NCBI GenBank assembly: GCA_001767035.1
Contig: MEKR01000196.1
Coordinates: 1 to 32,009 of the forward strand
From: Acidobacteria bacterium RIFCSPLOWO2_02_FULL_61_28
Lineage (GTDB): Bacteria > Acidobacteriota > Terriglobia > 2-12-FULL-54-10
DNA length: 32,009 nucleotides
Direction: 5' to 3'
Numbering within the stretch: the first letter of the stretch is position 1; every line of letters begins with the position of its first letter. The position numbers were made by a program, and so were the translations under genes. Shown here in pieces: positions 6,292 through 14,420 of the stretch. Below the pieces are notes generated by a model, which worked only from the letters and a program-made list of their open reading frames with translations, had not been told where the DNA came from and ran no database searches.

Positions 6292-6810
6292 ATGATGGCT
6301 ATGATGCAGCAAAGGCTTCCGTTGACTGAGGAAAGGGCTGAAGGACGAAGAAGAACGCAGGGCGGAGTCTGCACTTCCGAAGTGGTGCTTTCCGCTCACG
6401 AGAGCTTGTCTTCCGTGAAAGGTATACCGGTCGATTCTCCGGCACTTCGAAACCTCCACGAGTTAAATCGCAGAGCGGAAACAAGCTGGAAAGACAAGTT
6501 GGTTCTTGAAACCTCTCTCTCTCGCTCTTTGGTGAGTTTCCAGGCCAACAAAGGCAGGGCGGTCTACCGCTGGTTCAAATACAAAGAAGCCTTCTCTGCT
6601 GGGTTGGTAGAATATTTCCTCAATCGCTATCGCATTACCAAAGGCAACTTGCTGGACCCGTTCGCTGGAAGTGGCACGGCACTCTTTGCCGCAGGAGCCT
6701 TCGGAATGCGGCCAGAGGGTATTGGGTTATTACCTATTGGGCAGACTGTCATCGCGACAAAGAGACTGACCGACCGCGAAATTCGCTCAAAGGATAAGGA
6801 AGGCAGATGA
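6292..6810 (+). pseudogene. C-terminally truncated DNA methyltransferase
   Basis: A 172-aa product carries one clear SAM-binding motif I, LLDPFAGSGTALFAAG at about 120-135, followed by PEGIGLLPIGQTVIATK, as in DNA adenine or cytosine-N4 methyltransferases. Upstream is LVSFQANKGRAVYRWFKYKEAFSAGLVEYFL, which precedes motif I in some restriction-associated methyltransferases. No (D/N/S)PP(Y/W/F) catalytic motif IV is present. The ORF stops about 35 residues after motif I, whereas relatives I recall go on for a few hundred residues. AGGAGG lies 7-9 bases before the ATG at 6292. It overlaps the next gene as ATGA. Best read as a remnant of a modification gene; a stand-alone non-catalytic SAM-binding protein cannot be excluded. 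Confidence 0.6.
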
Positions 6811-7730
6811 TGGCCACCCGATATTGGCTAGCGTCCGGGACAGCCGAGAACTGGCAGGTTGCATTCAAGCTGGGGAACATATGGGGGCTCAAGGGAACGA
6901 AGAGAGCTGAAAAGTTGTGGGAGCGGATTGCCGAGGGTGATGCGCTGCTTTTTTATGTTACGCGCCCGTCCAGCGGAATCGTTGGATTTGGAAAGATACG
7001 AACAAAATTCAAACAAGACCGTCCACTTTGGCCCGATGAGATAGGTAGAGAAAAGGTCATATGGCCTTTGAGGGTAGAGTTCGACGTCGACTTTTGCCTC
7101 GCAATTGACCACTGGGCGAAACGGAGGGTACAGTCCCCCAGGTTTCGCATGCTAGCGCGCAGCGGCTTTGCGGAACTGGATGCTCGTATCGCACTCCAGG
7201 TCCTCGAACAGTTATCCTCTCCAGGCAGTCAATATGTTCAGAGGCAACCCGAAAAGCGTTCTATCTCTGCTCGGACGCATGTCCAGAGGAGTTCTGTCCC
7301 AATTAGGTCCGCAGATTCAAAGTCAAAACCTAGGGTTCCCCTAAGTCACGATGAAATTAAGAGCCGCGTTGCTGAGATCGGGAGAATTCAGAGTTTCATT
7401 GCGGAAGAGGAATACCAGATGGACGGGGAACTGCTCGATGTGGTGTGGAGAAGAGTTGAGCGATCCGTTCCCACTTATGTCTTTGAAGTCCAGGTCGCCG
7501 GTGACCTTCACCATGCCCTGGGAAAGCTTAAACATGCCTACGACCTCTGGAACAGTCATATTTTTCTGATCGTGTCGGAACGTAATAGAGGGAAAGTAGG
7601 CCGTCTATTACAGGGAACCTTCCACGAAATTCGCGACCGGGTAAAACTGATCAGACTGGACGAGATCGAAGAACTGTATCACTACAAGAGTTCTTATAAG
7701 CGATTAGAGAGAGAACTTGGCATCGGTTAG
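6807..7730 (+). CDS. EVE-domain / PD-(D/E)XK-like nuclease fusion (putative modification-dependent restriction enzyme)
   Basis: A 307-aa two-domain protein. Residues 3-137 look like an EVE (PUA-superfamily) domain: RYWLASGTAENW, then WERIAEGDALLFYV, then SGIVGFGKI. EVE domains bind modified bases in DNA or RNA. A Ser/Arg-rich linker follows (about 140-180). The C-terminal part, about 183-305, has a helix (RVAEIGRIQSFIAEEEY), then LLDVVWRR, then YVFEVQV, then HALGKLKHAYDLW. This fits a PD-(D/E)XK fold with D211, E227 and Q229 (an ExQ variant in place of ExK). The start ATG overlaps the stop of the methyltransferase fragment, implying one operon. Domain calls are by eye. Restriction function is inferred from the EVE-nuclease type IV precedent and the adjacent methyltransferase. 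Confidence 0.65.
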   Translation: MMATRYWLASGTAENWQVAFKLGNIWGLKGTKRAEKLWERIAEGDALLFYVTRPSSGIVGFGKIRTKFKQDRPLWPDEIGREKVIWPLRVEFDVDFCLAIDHWAKRRVQSPRFRMLARSGFAELDARIALQVLEQLSSPGSQYVQRQPEKRSISARTHVQRSSVPIRSADSKSKPRVPLSHDEIKSRVAEIGRIQSFIAEEEYQMDGELLDVVWRRVERSVPTYVFEVQVAGDLHHALGKLKHAYDLWNSHIFLIVSERNRGKVGRLLQGTFHEIRDRVKLIRLDEIEELYHYKSSYKRLERELGIG

Positions 7731-7830
7731 CTAGTTGAATTCCACGTTATCAATTTTGAGCAGGCCTTTTTCTCACAATTTGCATCCTGGAAGTCACCGG
7801 AGAAATCGGGCCAGGGAAGGGGAAAGGAAA

Positions 7831-8184
7831 ATGGGAGTTGCCTTATTGGTACGCGATCGCGACAGAGCGGAAGTTTACCGTGAAACAGTCGCCGGCTACA
7901 CAGAATTCCATGAGTTCCGGGTCGCTTGGGCGGATCTATTGGGCACTGATCTCAATCAGATGGACGGATACGGTGGTCGCGAATCTTGGGAAGAACAGCC
8001 CTTGCAATCCTTTTTCGACCATTCCGATTGTGAGGGAAAGATTTCTTGGCGCGCCGCCCGTACGATTCTCCGGCAGGCGCGCAAGGACGCCCCCAGGTTA
8101 CAAACGTTTAACCAGCAATTCACGGTACTTATCAGTGCCTGTGAAAAAGCTATCCAACACCGAACTCCCATTATTTTCTGCTGA
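7831..8184 (+). CDS. Conserved-looking hypothetical protein (HSDCEG motif)
   Basis: A 117-aa soluble protein, MGVALLVRDRDRAEVYRETV at its start. Noticeable motifs are WADLLGTDLNQMDGYGG (about 31-47) and FFDHSDCEGKIS (about 59-70), followed by helical sequence. The DHSDCEG stretch resembles a short motif in uncharacterised bacterial proteins I cannot name. No catalytic residues can be assigned. The ATG at 7831 is chosen over an upstream in-frame ATG at 7735 because GGGGAAAGGAAA directly precedes it. It lies 100 bp after the EVE-nuclease in the same low-GC stretch, so it may belong to the same mobile or defence island. Confidence 0.55.
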   Translation: MGVALLVRDRDRAEVYRETVAGYTEFHEFRVAWADLLGTDLNQMDGYGGRESWEEQPLQSFFDHSDCEGKISWRAARTILRQARKDAPRLQTFNQQFTVLISACEKAIQHRTPIIFC

Positions 8185-8417
8185 ACGCAGGTCACGAAGA
8201 AGCAAGTACCTTGATTGCCTTTATGTCAGATTCACAAAGCATTCGCCAAATACAAACTCAAACCCCATACCTTTTTCATCGGTGCAGCTATTGAGGCAAA
8301 GATGGCCTTAGAAATCTGGGCACTGCTACAGCGCGGCACCTTGGAGAACGCCGCCAACCTCACCAACGAAGATCACATCGCTTCCATCACTCGGTGGCTG
8401 TGTAACCTTTGACAAAG
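8185..8417. other. Gene-poor end of the low-GC island
   Basis: About 230 bp without a recognisable gene. A 65-codon + strand ORF (8215-8412) contains a helical stretch but has no convincing ribosome binding site. An imperfect inverted repeat GTAAC/GTTAC (8402-8421) covers the stop of the convergent hydrolase gene. I see no insertion-sequence ends or attachment-site repeat. Confidence 0.4.
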
Positions 8418-9284
8418 TTACGGGTGCCGGGGTACTCCCTCAGCGAATTCCTCCACCGGAACCACGCCCAACACTCCCGGCGACTGCTCCACGATCCGTC
8501 CTGCCACAACATCGGGGTCGTGATCGAACACGACAATCCATTTTTCCTTTACGGCGCGGGGGAGAATCCTGCGTTTGGTGGCGAGCGTTTCGACCGGATG
8601 GAGATCAAAGGATGCGATCCAGGCATAGGGGACGTGGTGGGTGCTCGGAATCAGGTCGCCCAGGAAGGCTACGGTCTGATCCCCCGCCCGGACCAAGACT
8701 CCCTGCGTGTAGAGCGAGTGTCCTGGAACGGGCAGAATCTCAATGCCCGGCATCACCCGATGCTCTCCCGCGACCAGCTCCCAGCGCGGCTCTTCGAGGG
8801 GCAGGTAATCTTCGGGGCTGAAGCTGGCCTGATCCTTTTCGGTGGCGTAATGCTGTGATCGTTCCCACTCGCCTCGCTGCGACCAGTAGCGCGCATTGGG
8901 AAACGCCGGGACAAGCCGGTTGCCGTCGCGGACCGTGTTCCATCCGGCGTGGTCGAAGTGCAGGTGGCAGTTGATGACGTCAGTCACGTCCTCGGGACGT
9001 ACGTTGCGCTTGCCTAGCTCTTCCATCAGCGTAGTGGGCTGCTCGACGGCGAAGCGGTCAATGAATTTTTCCGACTGCTTGTTTCCCTGCCCCGAATCAA
9101 CCAGCACGGTGCGGTTTCCCGTCCGCACCAGCAGGCACCGCACCGCCAGACGCACGCGGTTGCGCTCGTCGGGCGGGAGCTTCTTTTCCCACAAAACGCG
9201 CGGAACCACTCCGAACATCCCGCCACCGTCCAAACGAAAGTACCCGTCGAGCAAGGGAGTAATCTCAACATCGCCGAATCGCAT
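8418..9284 (-). CDS. Metallo-beta-lactamase-fold hydrolase
   Basis: A 288-aa zinc hydrolase of the MBL superfamily. The metal-binding motif HLHFDH is at residues 107-112 (NCHLHFDHAGW). Further ligands follow in VPGHSLYTQG near 181, FLGDL near 205 and the late FDHDP. The N-terminus with MFGVVPRVLWEKKLPPDERNRV and LLVRTGNRTVLVDSGQG resembles the subgroup that includes acyl-homoserine lactonases and related lactone or ester hydrolases. No signal peptide is seen, so it is probably cytoplasmic. The ATG at 9284 has AGGA about 5 bases upstream. The substrate cannot be told from the sequence. Confidence 0.88.
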   Translation of the reverse strand: MRFGDVEITPLLDGYFRLDGGGMFGVVPRVLWEKKLPPDERNRVRLAVRCLLVRTGNRTVLVDSGQGNKQSEKFIDRFAVEQPTTLMEELGKRNVRPEDVTDVINCHLHFDHAGWNTVRDGNRLVPAFPNARYWSQRGEWERSQHYATEKDQASFSPEDYLPLEEPRWELVAGEHRVMPGIEILPVPGHSLYTQGVLVRAGDQTVAFLGDLIPSTHHVPYAWIASFDLHPVETLATKRRILPRAVKEKWIVVFDHDPDVVAGRIVEQSPGVLGVVPVEEFAEGVPRHP

Positions 9285-9315
9285 ATGTCCTGTCCCAGAT
9301 GTAAAGGAAATGGAA

Positions 9316-9639
9316 TTAACCGGCCCGGCGGATTCCCCTGGCTCCCTGTTGGTTCGTTTCCGTCGCGATCCGCAGTTCCTGATAGGCCACGCGAAACGTT
9401 CCCAGGTGCAAGGCCGGCAGAAGAGCGAGCGTCTTCATGATCTCGGTCGCCCCGGCGTCGAGTTCGATCCACCCCGAGGACGCCGCGTCCTTGTGCAGGC
9501 GAAAGCTCCAGGTCCGGCGCACTTTGTTCCGGCGCACGTCCAGTTTGAGATCGGGCAGATTCAGCGAATTCCGCACCGCCTGCGCGAGCGTGGTTTCGAG
9601 TTTCCCCCTGCGAGCGGAGGCCGTCTGCGTCGGAGTCAT
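9316..9639 (-). CDS. Hypothetical protein
   Basis: A 107-aa protein with an N-terminal region rich in Thr/Ala/Arg, then NSLNLPDLKLDVRRNKVRRTWSF and a hydrophobic core IELDAGATEIMKTLALLPAL. I do not recognise it. It follows the gene at 9643-10104 with only 3 bases between them, and a GGAGCGATAGGGG precedes its ATG, so the two are surely cotranscribed and translationally coupled. No signal peptide or membrane segment. Confidence 0.55.
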   Translation of the reverse strand: MTPTQTASARRGKLETTLAQAVRNSLNLPDLKLDVRRNKVRRTWSFRLHKDAASSGWIELDAGATEIMKTLALLPALHLGTFRVAYQELRIATETNQQGARGIRRAG

Positions 9640-9642
9640 CCC

Positions 9643-10104
9643 CTATCGCTCCAAGGACACCGGCTTTTGCCGCATCCGTTCCATCATCTTCCGGGTTTCT
9701 CCGAGCGCCCCCGGAGCCCGCGTCTCAAGCCATTTCTCGTGTTTCTCCGCGAGGGTTTCCAGGTTCCGGAGGAGCAGGGGATTCTTCCGAACCTCGCGCA
9801 TCTGGAGCGTGACGCTCTTCACGCGCAGCCACACCAGCAGGCCCTCGCCGTTGTTCTCAAAGTAGAGGTCCTCGTCGAGCATCCCGCGGTTAACGATAGA
9901 TGCGACCATCTCCCAATAGCTCGTTACCATGCGGTAGAAAGAGTTCTCGTCGCTGTCGGGCGGGCACACAGCGGCAAACTCCTCCAGATTCTCCGCCCAA
10001 AAATTGGCCATCAACCATTGCCGCGCCCGGCGGAGTCTCTCTTCCCGCCTCATCTCATAGATCTGTAATAACAATTGTGCATTGACCGGATCCAGTCGAA
10101 CCAT
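9643..10104 (-). CDS. Hypothetical helical protein (DUF4760-like)
   Basis: A 153-aa, mostly alpha-helical cytoplasmic protein. Features are LLLQIYEMRREERLRRARQWL at the N-terminus, an acidic segment FAAVCPPDSDENSFYRMVTSYWEMVASIVNRGMLDEDLYF in the middle, and LLRNLETLAEKHEKW near the end. The pattern of Trp/Tyr-rich helices with a GML-like turn is that of small DUF4760-type proteins, a tentative likeness. GAGGAGGAAGC precedes the ATG at 10104. It is the first gene of a two-gene unit with 9316-9639, downstream of serS on the same strand. Confidence 0.6.
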   Translation of the reverse strand: MVRLDPVNAQLLLQIYEMRREERLRRARQWLMANFWAENLEEFAAVCPPDSDENSFYRMVTSYWEMVASIVNRGMLDEDLYFENNGEGLLVWLRVKSVTLQMREVRKNPLLLRNLETLAEKHEKWLETRAPGALGETRKMMERMRQKPVSLER

Positions 10105-10162
10105 TTCTTTGCTTCCTCCTCCGCAAGATTAAGATGTTGTCCGTTGCGGCGCTTTCCCGAAC

Positions 10163-11458
10163 CTACTTCGGAACCAGGCGGCCCTCCGCCGTGATGCGCT
10201 CAGCGCCGTCGAGGTAAGCGCGCAACACTTCCGGAATCACGATGCTGCCGTCTTCCTGCTGGTAGTTCTCTACGAGGGCGATCCAGGTCCTCCCAATCGC
10301 CACGCCGCTGCCGTTCAAGGTATGCACAAACTCCGACTTCCCTTTCCCGCCCGTGCGGAAGCGGATGTTGGCGCGGCGCGCCTGGAAGCTCTCAAAGTTG
10401 CTGCACGAAGATATTTCCCGATACTCGCCCGAGTGGGGAAGCCAGACTTCCAGGTCATAGGTCTTGGCGGAGCTGAATCCCATGTCACCGGTGCAGAGCA
10501 GGACCACGCGGTACGGGAGCCCCAGCTTTTGCAGGATCGCTTCGGCGTCGTTCGTCAGGGATTCCAGTTCCTGGTGAGAGGTATCCGGGTGAGCGAACTT
10601 CACCATCTCAACTTTTTGAAACTGATGCTGTCGGATGATGCCGCGCGTATCTTTTCCGTAGGAACCCGCCTCGCTACGAAAGCAGGGCGTATAGGCCATC
10701 AATTTGATCGGCAGTTCCGCGGCGTCCAGCACTTCATCCCGGAACAGGTTCGTGAGAGGCACCTCCGCCGTGGGACTGAGCCACCAGTCCGTATTCTCGA
10801 GGTGGAACAGGTCCCCGGCAAACTTCGGCAGATTGCCGGTCCCGAAAAGGCTCGCCGAATTCACAATCGCCGGCGGGAGCACCTCGCGGTAGCCGTGCTC
10901 GCGCCCGTGCGCGTCGAGCATGAAGTTGGCGAGCGCCCGCTCGAGTTTCGCCCCCAGGTCCCAATAGACGGCGAAGCGGCTGCCGGTGATCTTGGCGGCG
11001 CGCGCCAGGTCCAGGATGCCGAGCGCCTCCCCCAGCTCCCAATGCGGCCGAGGTGGAAAGGAAAACTGCCGGGGTTCGCCCCAGCGGCGTACTTCTCGAT
11101 TCTGCTTGGGAGAACTGCCAATCGGAACGCTGGCGTGCGGCATGTTCGGAAGGTTTTCCAGGATTTGCCGCAGCTCCTCGTCGAGCTTGCCCACCTCCTC
11201 GTCGAGGCGCTTGATCTCATCGGAGAGCGTCCGCGTCTCCCGGATTCGGTCCTGGACATCCACGCCCTGCTGTTTGAGCTTGCCGATCTCCTCGCTCGCC
11301 CGGTTGCGCCGATTCTTCAGCGCTTCGACTTCCGTCAGCAGCCGGCGGCGTTCCAGGTCCACTTTCCGAAAGGAATCCAGGCCGCCCGGTACGCCCCGCT
11401 CGGCGAGCTTCTCTTCCACCCGTTCCACATTTTCCCGGACAAATGCGAGGTCCAGCAT
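10163..11458 (-). CDS. serS: Seryl-tRNA synthetase
   Basis: A class II synthetase that charges tRNA-Ser (and tRNA-Sec, the first step towards selenocysteyl-tRNA). The N-terminal antiparallel coiled-coil arm (residues about 25-105) binds the long variable arm of the tRNA. Motif 2 is [23 protein letters not shown] near 260-283, and motif 3 is near 390 ([16 protein letters not shown]). TAEVPLTN near 232 lines the active site. Length is 431 aa, normal. The ATG at 11458 has AAGAGAAAG upstream. It is divergent from the candidate selenocysteine rhodanese, an adjacency worth noting but probably incidental. Confidence 0.97.
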   Translation of the reverse strand: MLDLAFVRENVERVEEKLAERGVPGGLDSFRKVDLERRRLLTEVEALKNRRNRASEEIGKLKQQGVDVQDRIRETRTLSDEIKRLDEEVGKLDEELRQILENLPNMPHASVPIGSSPKQNREVRRWGEPRQFSFPPRPHWELGEALGILDLARAAKITGSRFAVYWDLGAKLERALANFMLDAHGREHGYREVLPPAIVNSASLFGTGNLPKFAGDLFHLENTDWWLSPTAEVPLTNLFRDEVLDAAELPIKLMAYTPCFRSEAGSYGKDTRGIIRQHQFQKVEMVKFAHPDTSHQELESLTNDAEAILQKLGLPYRVVLLCTGDMGFSSAKTYDLEVWLPHSGEYREISSCSNFESFQARRANIRFRTGGKGKSEFVHTLNGSGVAIGRTWIALVENYQQEDGSIVIPEVLRAYLDGAERITAEGRLVPK

Positions 11459-11665
11459 CCGTTTCTTTCTCTTGGGAGTTAGGCTTTTTTTCGCCGCCCC
11501 GAAAGAAATACTTTACACCATCGCAGGAGCAATTCCGAATCCCGGTCTTGGTGGAAAAAGGCGGTTGATACCGAGTTCTGACTTTCGGCGTTGCTCCGTA
11601 CCAGTTACGTGCGGTAGAATTCGCATTAGCTCATGAAAAACTATTTCTTGCGCTCAGGAGGCAGA

Positions 11666-12109
11666 ATGGCCAAGAGAGTTTCGCTCGTGTTTGCCTTGTC
11701 GGCGGTGATCCTCATCGCCAGCCTGGCGGCGGTCGCGCAGGGGCAAACCGCCCAACAGCCGGGGCGGATCGCCGTCACCGATCTGAAGAAAAAACTGGAT
11801 AGCGGCGAAAAATTCCTTTTGATTGATGTCCGCGAAGACTGGGAACTGAAACAGGACGGCGCCATTGCCGGCGCTATCCACATCCCCGTGGCAGAGCTCG
11901 ACGCGCGGATGAAGGACATCCCGAAAGATGTCCAGATCGTGTTCTACTGAGCGGGCGGAGGGCGCGCGGAGCGCGCCGCTGAAAAATTCATCAAGGCGGG
12001 TTACCACGCGGGTCCGTTCTGCGGAATCCGGGACTGGAAAAAAGAGAATCTGAAGGTAGTCGAAAAGGTAGACCGTCCAGCCCCCGGACCGATCCGGCCA
12101 AAGCCGTAA
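11666..12109 (+). CDS. Exported rhodanese-like protein with in-frame TGA at the catalytic Cys (candidate selenoprotein)
   Basis: Rhodaneses move sulfur through a persulfide on an active-site Cys. Here 147 codons run from ATG 11666 (AGGAGG 4 bases upstream) to TAA 12107-12109, if the TGA at 11948-11950 (codon 95) is read through. A signal peptide or anchor spans residues 1-25. The domain has LLIDVREDWE (51-60), AGAIHIPVAEL (69-79), then IVFY-[TGA]-AGGGRAERAAEKF, then KAGYHAGPFCGIRDW. The TGA sits exactly where the family has its nucleophilic Cys (IVFYC-x4-R pattern). The 52 codons after it are coherent and complete a normal rhodanese. A 7-bp GC-perfect hairpin starts 10 bases after the TGA. 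This supports selenocysteine at position 95. The alternatives are a nonsense mutation or a sequencing error (TGC to TGA). A conventional gene call would stop at 11950. Confidence 0.75.
11948..11980 (+). promoter_or_regulatory. Putative bacterial SECIS hairpin after UGA
   Basis: Following the UGA (11948-11950), GGCGCGC (11961-11967) pairs perfectly with GCGCGCC (11971-11977) around a GGA loop. Three more pairs are possible at the base (AGC 11950-11952 with GCT 11978-11980) across an asymmetric internal loop. The UGA-to-apical-loop distance is 17 bases and the loop begins with G, both within the usual description of bacterial SECIS elements. The hairpin lies inside the coding sequence, as expected for bacteria. 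Confidence 0.6.
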
Positions 12110-12173
12110 TGATTGAGGGCGGGTAAGCTTCCGCGAAAACGGTCGTCAGGACACGCCCAGGACGTGGGCGGTC

Positions 12174-14147
12174 CTAGCAAGACTTGTTGAGGTCCAGCAT
12201 CCTCCAGATCGGCGGAGTGGAGGGAATCGCTACCGAAACTCGATGGCGCTGGCGGGTGAGCCATTTCTCCAAGATCCGCAGGGGCCGCTGTGTGGCGTGA
12301 GTTCCCTCGGCCACGACCAGGTGGACGTGCGCGTCGGTCGTCTTGAGGTGGGAGAGTATCCCGGCAGCCAGGCGCTGCGCGCTGGCTCGATCCAGCGCGC
12401 CCTCCAGCTTCACCACCGTGGGTTTCAGGGAACGTTCGATGTCTACCCGCAACGAACCGATCGTGCCTGGCCGGAGAGGCCAACGCGAACAACGGTAAGA
12501 GCGGCGCTGCAACCGAGGGTGTTGAAAGAAGTCGTGTTGCAGCGTGAAGCGGGTCCAGGCGGCGGCCAGCGGCGCCGCCCATGCAAGGCAGCGCCGGGCG
12601 AGGCTGGGTGGGCCGAGCGCGGCTTCGATTTCTGCCTGAAGACGGGCCGCGGCCTCGGGGTTCGGCCCCCAACGCTTGGCCAGGGGCAAAACCGGGTACG
12701 CCTGCCGGATCTCATCGGCCCAACGGGCTGCTTTGGCTCGCAGGTAGGCGGAGTCGGCGTCATGGTACCGCTTCCAGCCTTGCAGCCAGACCTGGATGGT
12801 TCGCAGGACGGAGGGTCCCAGGACTCGGTTGTCGGTCTCGAAACATTCGCGCTGCAACGCCTCGATCTCGGCTGCAGTCAGGCTCGGATGGCGAACCATA
12901 GCCGTGAATCCGTCGCAGGCCTTATAGTAGCGTTCCGGGTCCTCGGCCAGTTCGGGCTGGAGCCTTCCCTCTTGCATGACGCGCTCGAAGAAAGGCGTGC
13001 CCGGGGTCGGGCCGTAGATGAGGAACTGCGCGAGCGTTGGCTGCAGCGCCAGGAGTCCGGAAAGCTCCGCACGGACGATGTCCGGGGTCTGGTAGTCGAA
13101 GCCCAGGATCATCGAGGTAAGAACACTGATTCCGTGGGACTGCAAATCGGGGATCAATTCTTCAACGGGCCGGCCCTGCTGCTTGGCAAAGCCTGAGCGC
13201 TTTCCCTCATAACCGACCCAGATTCCGTCAATGCCGGTCTCCAGCAGTTCCCTCGGAGTCATCCGGCTCAGCGCCTTCACGGTGGCGAAAGCGAAGATCG
13301 AAAGTGGCGTCCCCCGCGCTTGGACCAGTTCGCGCAGGCGGGTCGCCCGGTCCTTGGCAATCAGGAAATCTTCGTCGAGGATGGTGAAGCTCATCTGCGG
13401 ATCAATTTCGAGGTACCGTTCAATAACCCGGAAGATGTCGTCGCCGGTGGGAAGGAGGCGAACGTGCCGGCGCTTGAAGAAGTGGGAGGTGCAGCAGAAG
13501 TCGCACCCGTGAGGACAGCCTAGTCCCGCGAAGATCATGCCGGTCCGGCCCACCGGGGCCGAGAGGACCCGCAGGGTACTCACCACCAGCGGGTGGTCGT
13601 AAGGCAGAGGACGCGGCGGCTCGCCCAGGAGCGCCCGAAAAAAGCCGACACCTTCTTCCCGGCAGATGTGGTCCGCGTAGGGCGACAGAGTTTTGTCGTC
13701 CAGCACAGTGCCGTAGCCGCCCAGAACAACACGGGCCTGCGGAGCGTGCTTCCGGATCAGCCCGACGATCTCTTTCATCCGATGAAACGTCGCCAGCAGG
13801 AACGACACGCCAACGATGGCGGGCCCCTTCCGCAGCTCTCGGATCAGCTCCTTCCGCGACGGGTAGTGGAGGACAACGGCGGGCGCGTCCAGGTTTGCTG
13901 CAATGTAGTCCAGGGCGAAGGTGTGGTGGGTGGCACGCGGACTGAAGATGCCTTGGGCCCGGGTGACTTGTCCGTGCAAAAGCTCATAGCCAACGCTGGG
14001 GGCGTCACCATGGGCAGGGCCAATCGGGCGACAGACGCTCGTCAGCAAGACCTTCCCCTCGCCAGGGGACGGAACCCGACGCGCCTCCGGTGTGGCGAAT
14101 CCTTGGGGGAGGGTGCAGCCGGAGGGTGATTGCTTGCCCAACGTCAT
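12174..14147 (-). CDS. Radical SAM enzyme with N-terminal B12-binding-like domain and C-terminal STAS-like domain
   Basis: A 657-aa protein. The N-terminal third has the order of cobalamin-binding radical SAM enzymes (IVGVSFLLATFHRMKEIV, then ARVVLGGYGTVLD near 139-150). The radical SAM cluster motif is CPHGCDFC, with C211, C215 and C218 binding the 4Fe-4S cluster, followed by TILDEDFL and GIDGIWVGYEGKRS as in B12-radical SAM methyltransferase and oxidoreductase families. After a helical region, residues about 550-650 (TVVKLEGALDRASAQRLAAGIL) look like a STAS/anti-sigma-antagonist fold, an unusual attachment. The ATG at 14147 is chosen because GGAAAGG precedes it at good distance; an in-frame upstream ATG exists. 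The substrate is unknown; lipid or natural-product modification is possible. Confidence 0.82.
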   Translation of the reverse strand: MTLGKQSPSGCTLPQGFATPEARRVPSPGEGKVLLTSVCRPIGPAHGDAPSVGYELLHGQVTRAQGIFSPRATHHTFALDYIAANLDAPAVVLHYPSRKELIRELRKGPAIVGVSFLLATFHRMKEIVGLIRKHAPQARVVLGGYGTVLDDKTLSPYADHICREEGVGFFRALLGEPPRPLPYDHPLVVSTLRVLSAPVGRTGMIFAGLGCPHGCDFCCTSHFFKRRHVRLLPTGDDIFRVIERYLEIDPQMSFTILDEDFLIAKDRATRLRELVQARGTPLSIFAFATVKALSRMTPRELLETGIDGIWVGYEGKRSGFAKQQGRPVEELIPDLQSHGISVLTSMILGFDYQTPDIVRAELSGLLALQPTLAQFLIYGPTPGTPFFERVMQEGRLQPELAEDPERYYKACDGFTAMVRHPSLTAAEIEALQRECFETDNRVLGPSVLRTIQVWLQGWKRYHDADSAYLRAKAARWADEIRQAYPVLPLAKRWGPNPEAAARLQAEIEAALGPPSLARRCLAWAAPLAAAWTRFTLQHDFFQHPRLQRRSYRCSRWPLRPGTIGSLRVDIERSLKPTVVKLEGALDRASAQRLAAGILSHLKTTDAHVHLVVAEGTHATQRPLRILEKWLTRQRHRVSVAIPSTPPIWRMLDLNKSC

Positions 14148-14420
14148 CTGTGTGCCTTTCCGCCAATCTGTCACGGCAGGGAAATTATCGGAATGGGATT
14201 TCCTGCTTTCCACTTTCGACTTAGCCGAAAATTATACGCCAACCATCCGGTTCCTCCAAGGCTTTCCTCGTGCGTGTCAAACTTCACCAACAGGATTTGC
14301 GCTTGATTCGACAGGCCGCTTGCCGTAGAATCGAAGCCGAGTTAGAGGCGAAAGCGGAAATCCCAGTTTAGGCGGGGCAATTCAAACGAAATCCGGTGTG
14401 TATCTAGGAGAGGGGAGAAT

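Noticed and set aside
8215-8412. 65-codon + strand ORF after the island
   Set aside because: No ribosome binding site and no recognisable sequence; not supported as a gene.
10322-11482. Long + strand ORF opposite serS (386 aa)
   Set aside because: Antisense shadow of seryl-tRNA synthetase; no recognisable motifs.
11948-11950. Simple truncation of the rhodanese at TGA
   Set aside because: The domain continues in frame with family motifs to a natural stop and carries a hairpin in the right place, so selenocysteine is the better reading, though sequencing error is not excluded.
12243-13196. Long + strand ORF opposite the radical SAM gene
   Set aside because: Antisense shadow; low-complexity translation without domains.
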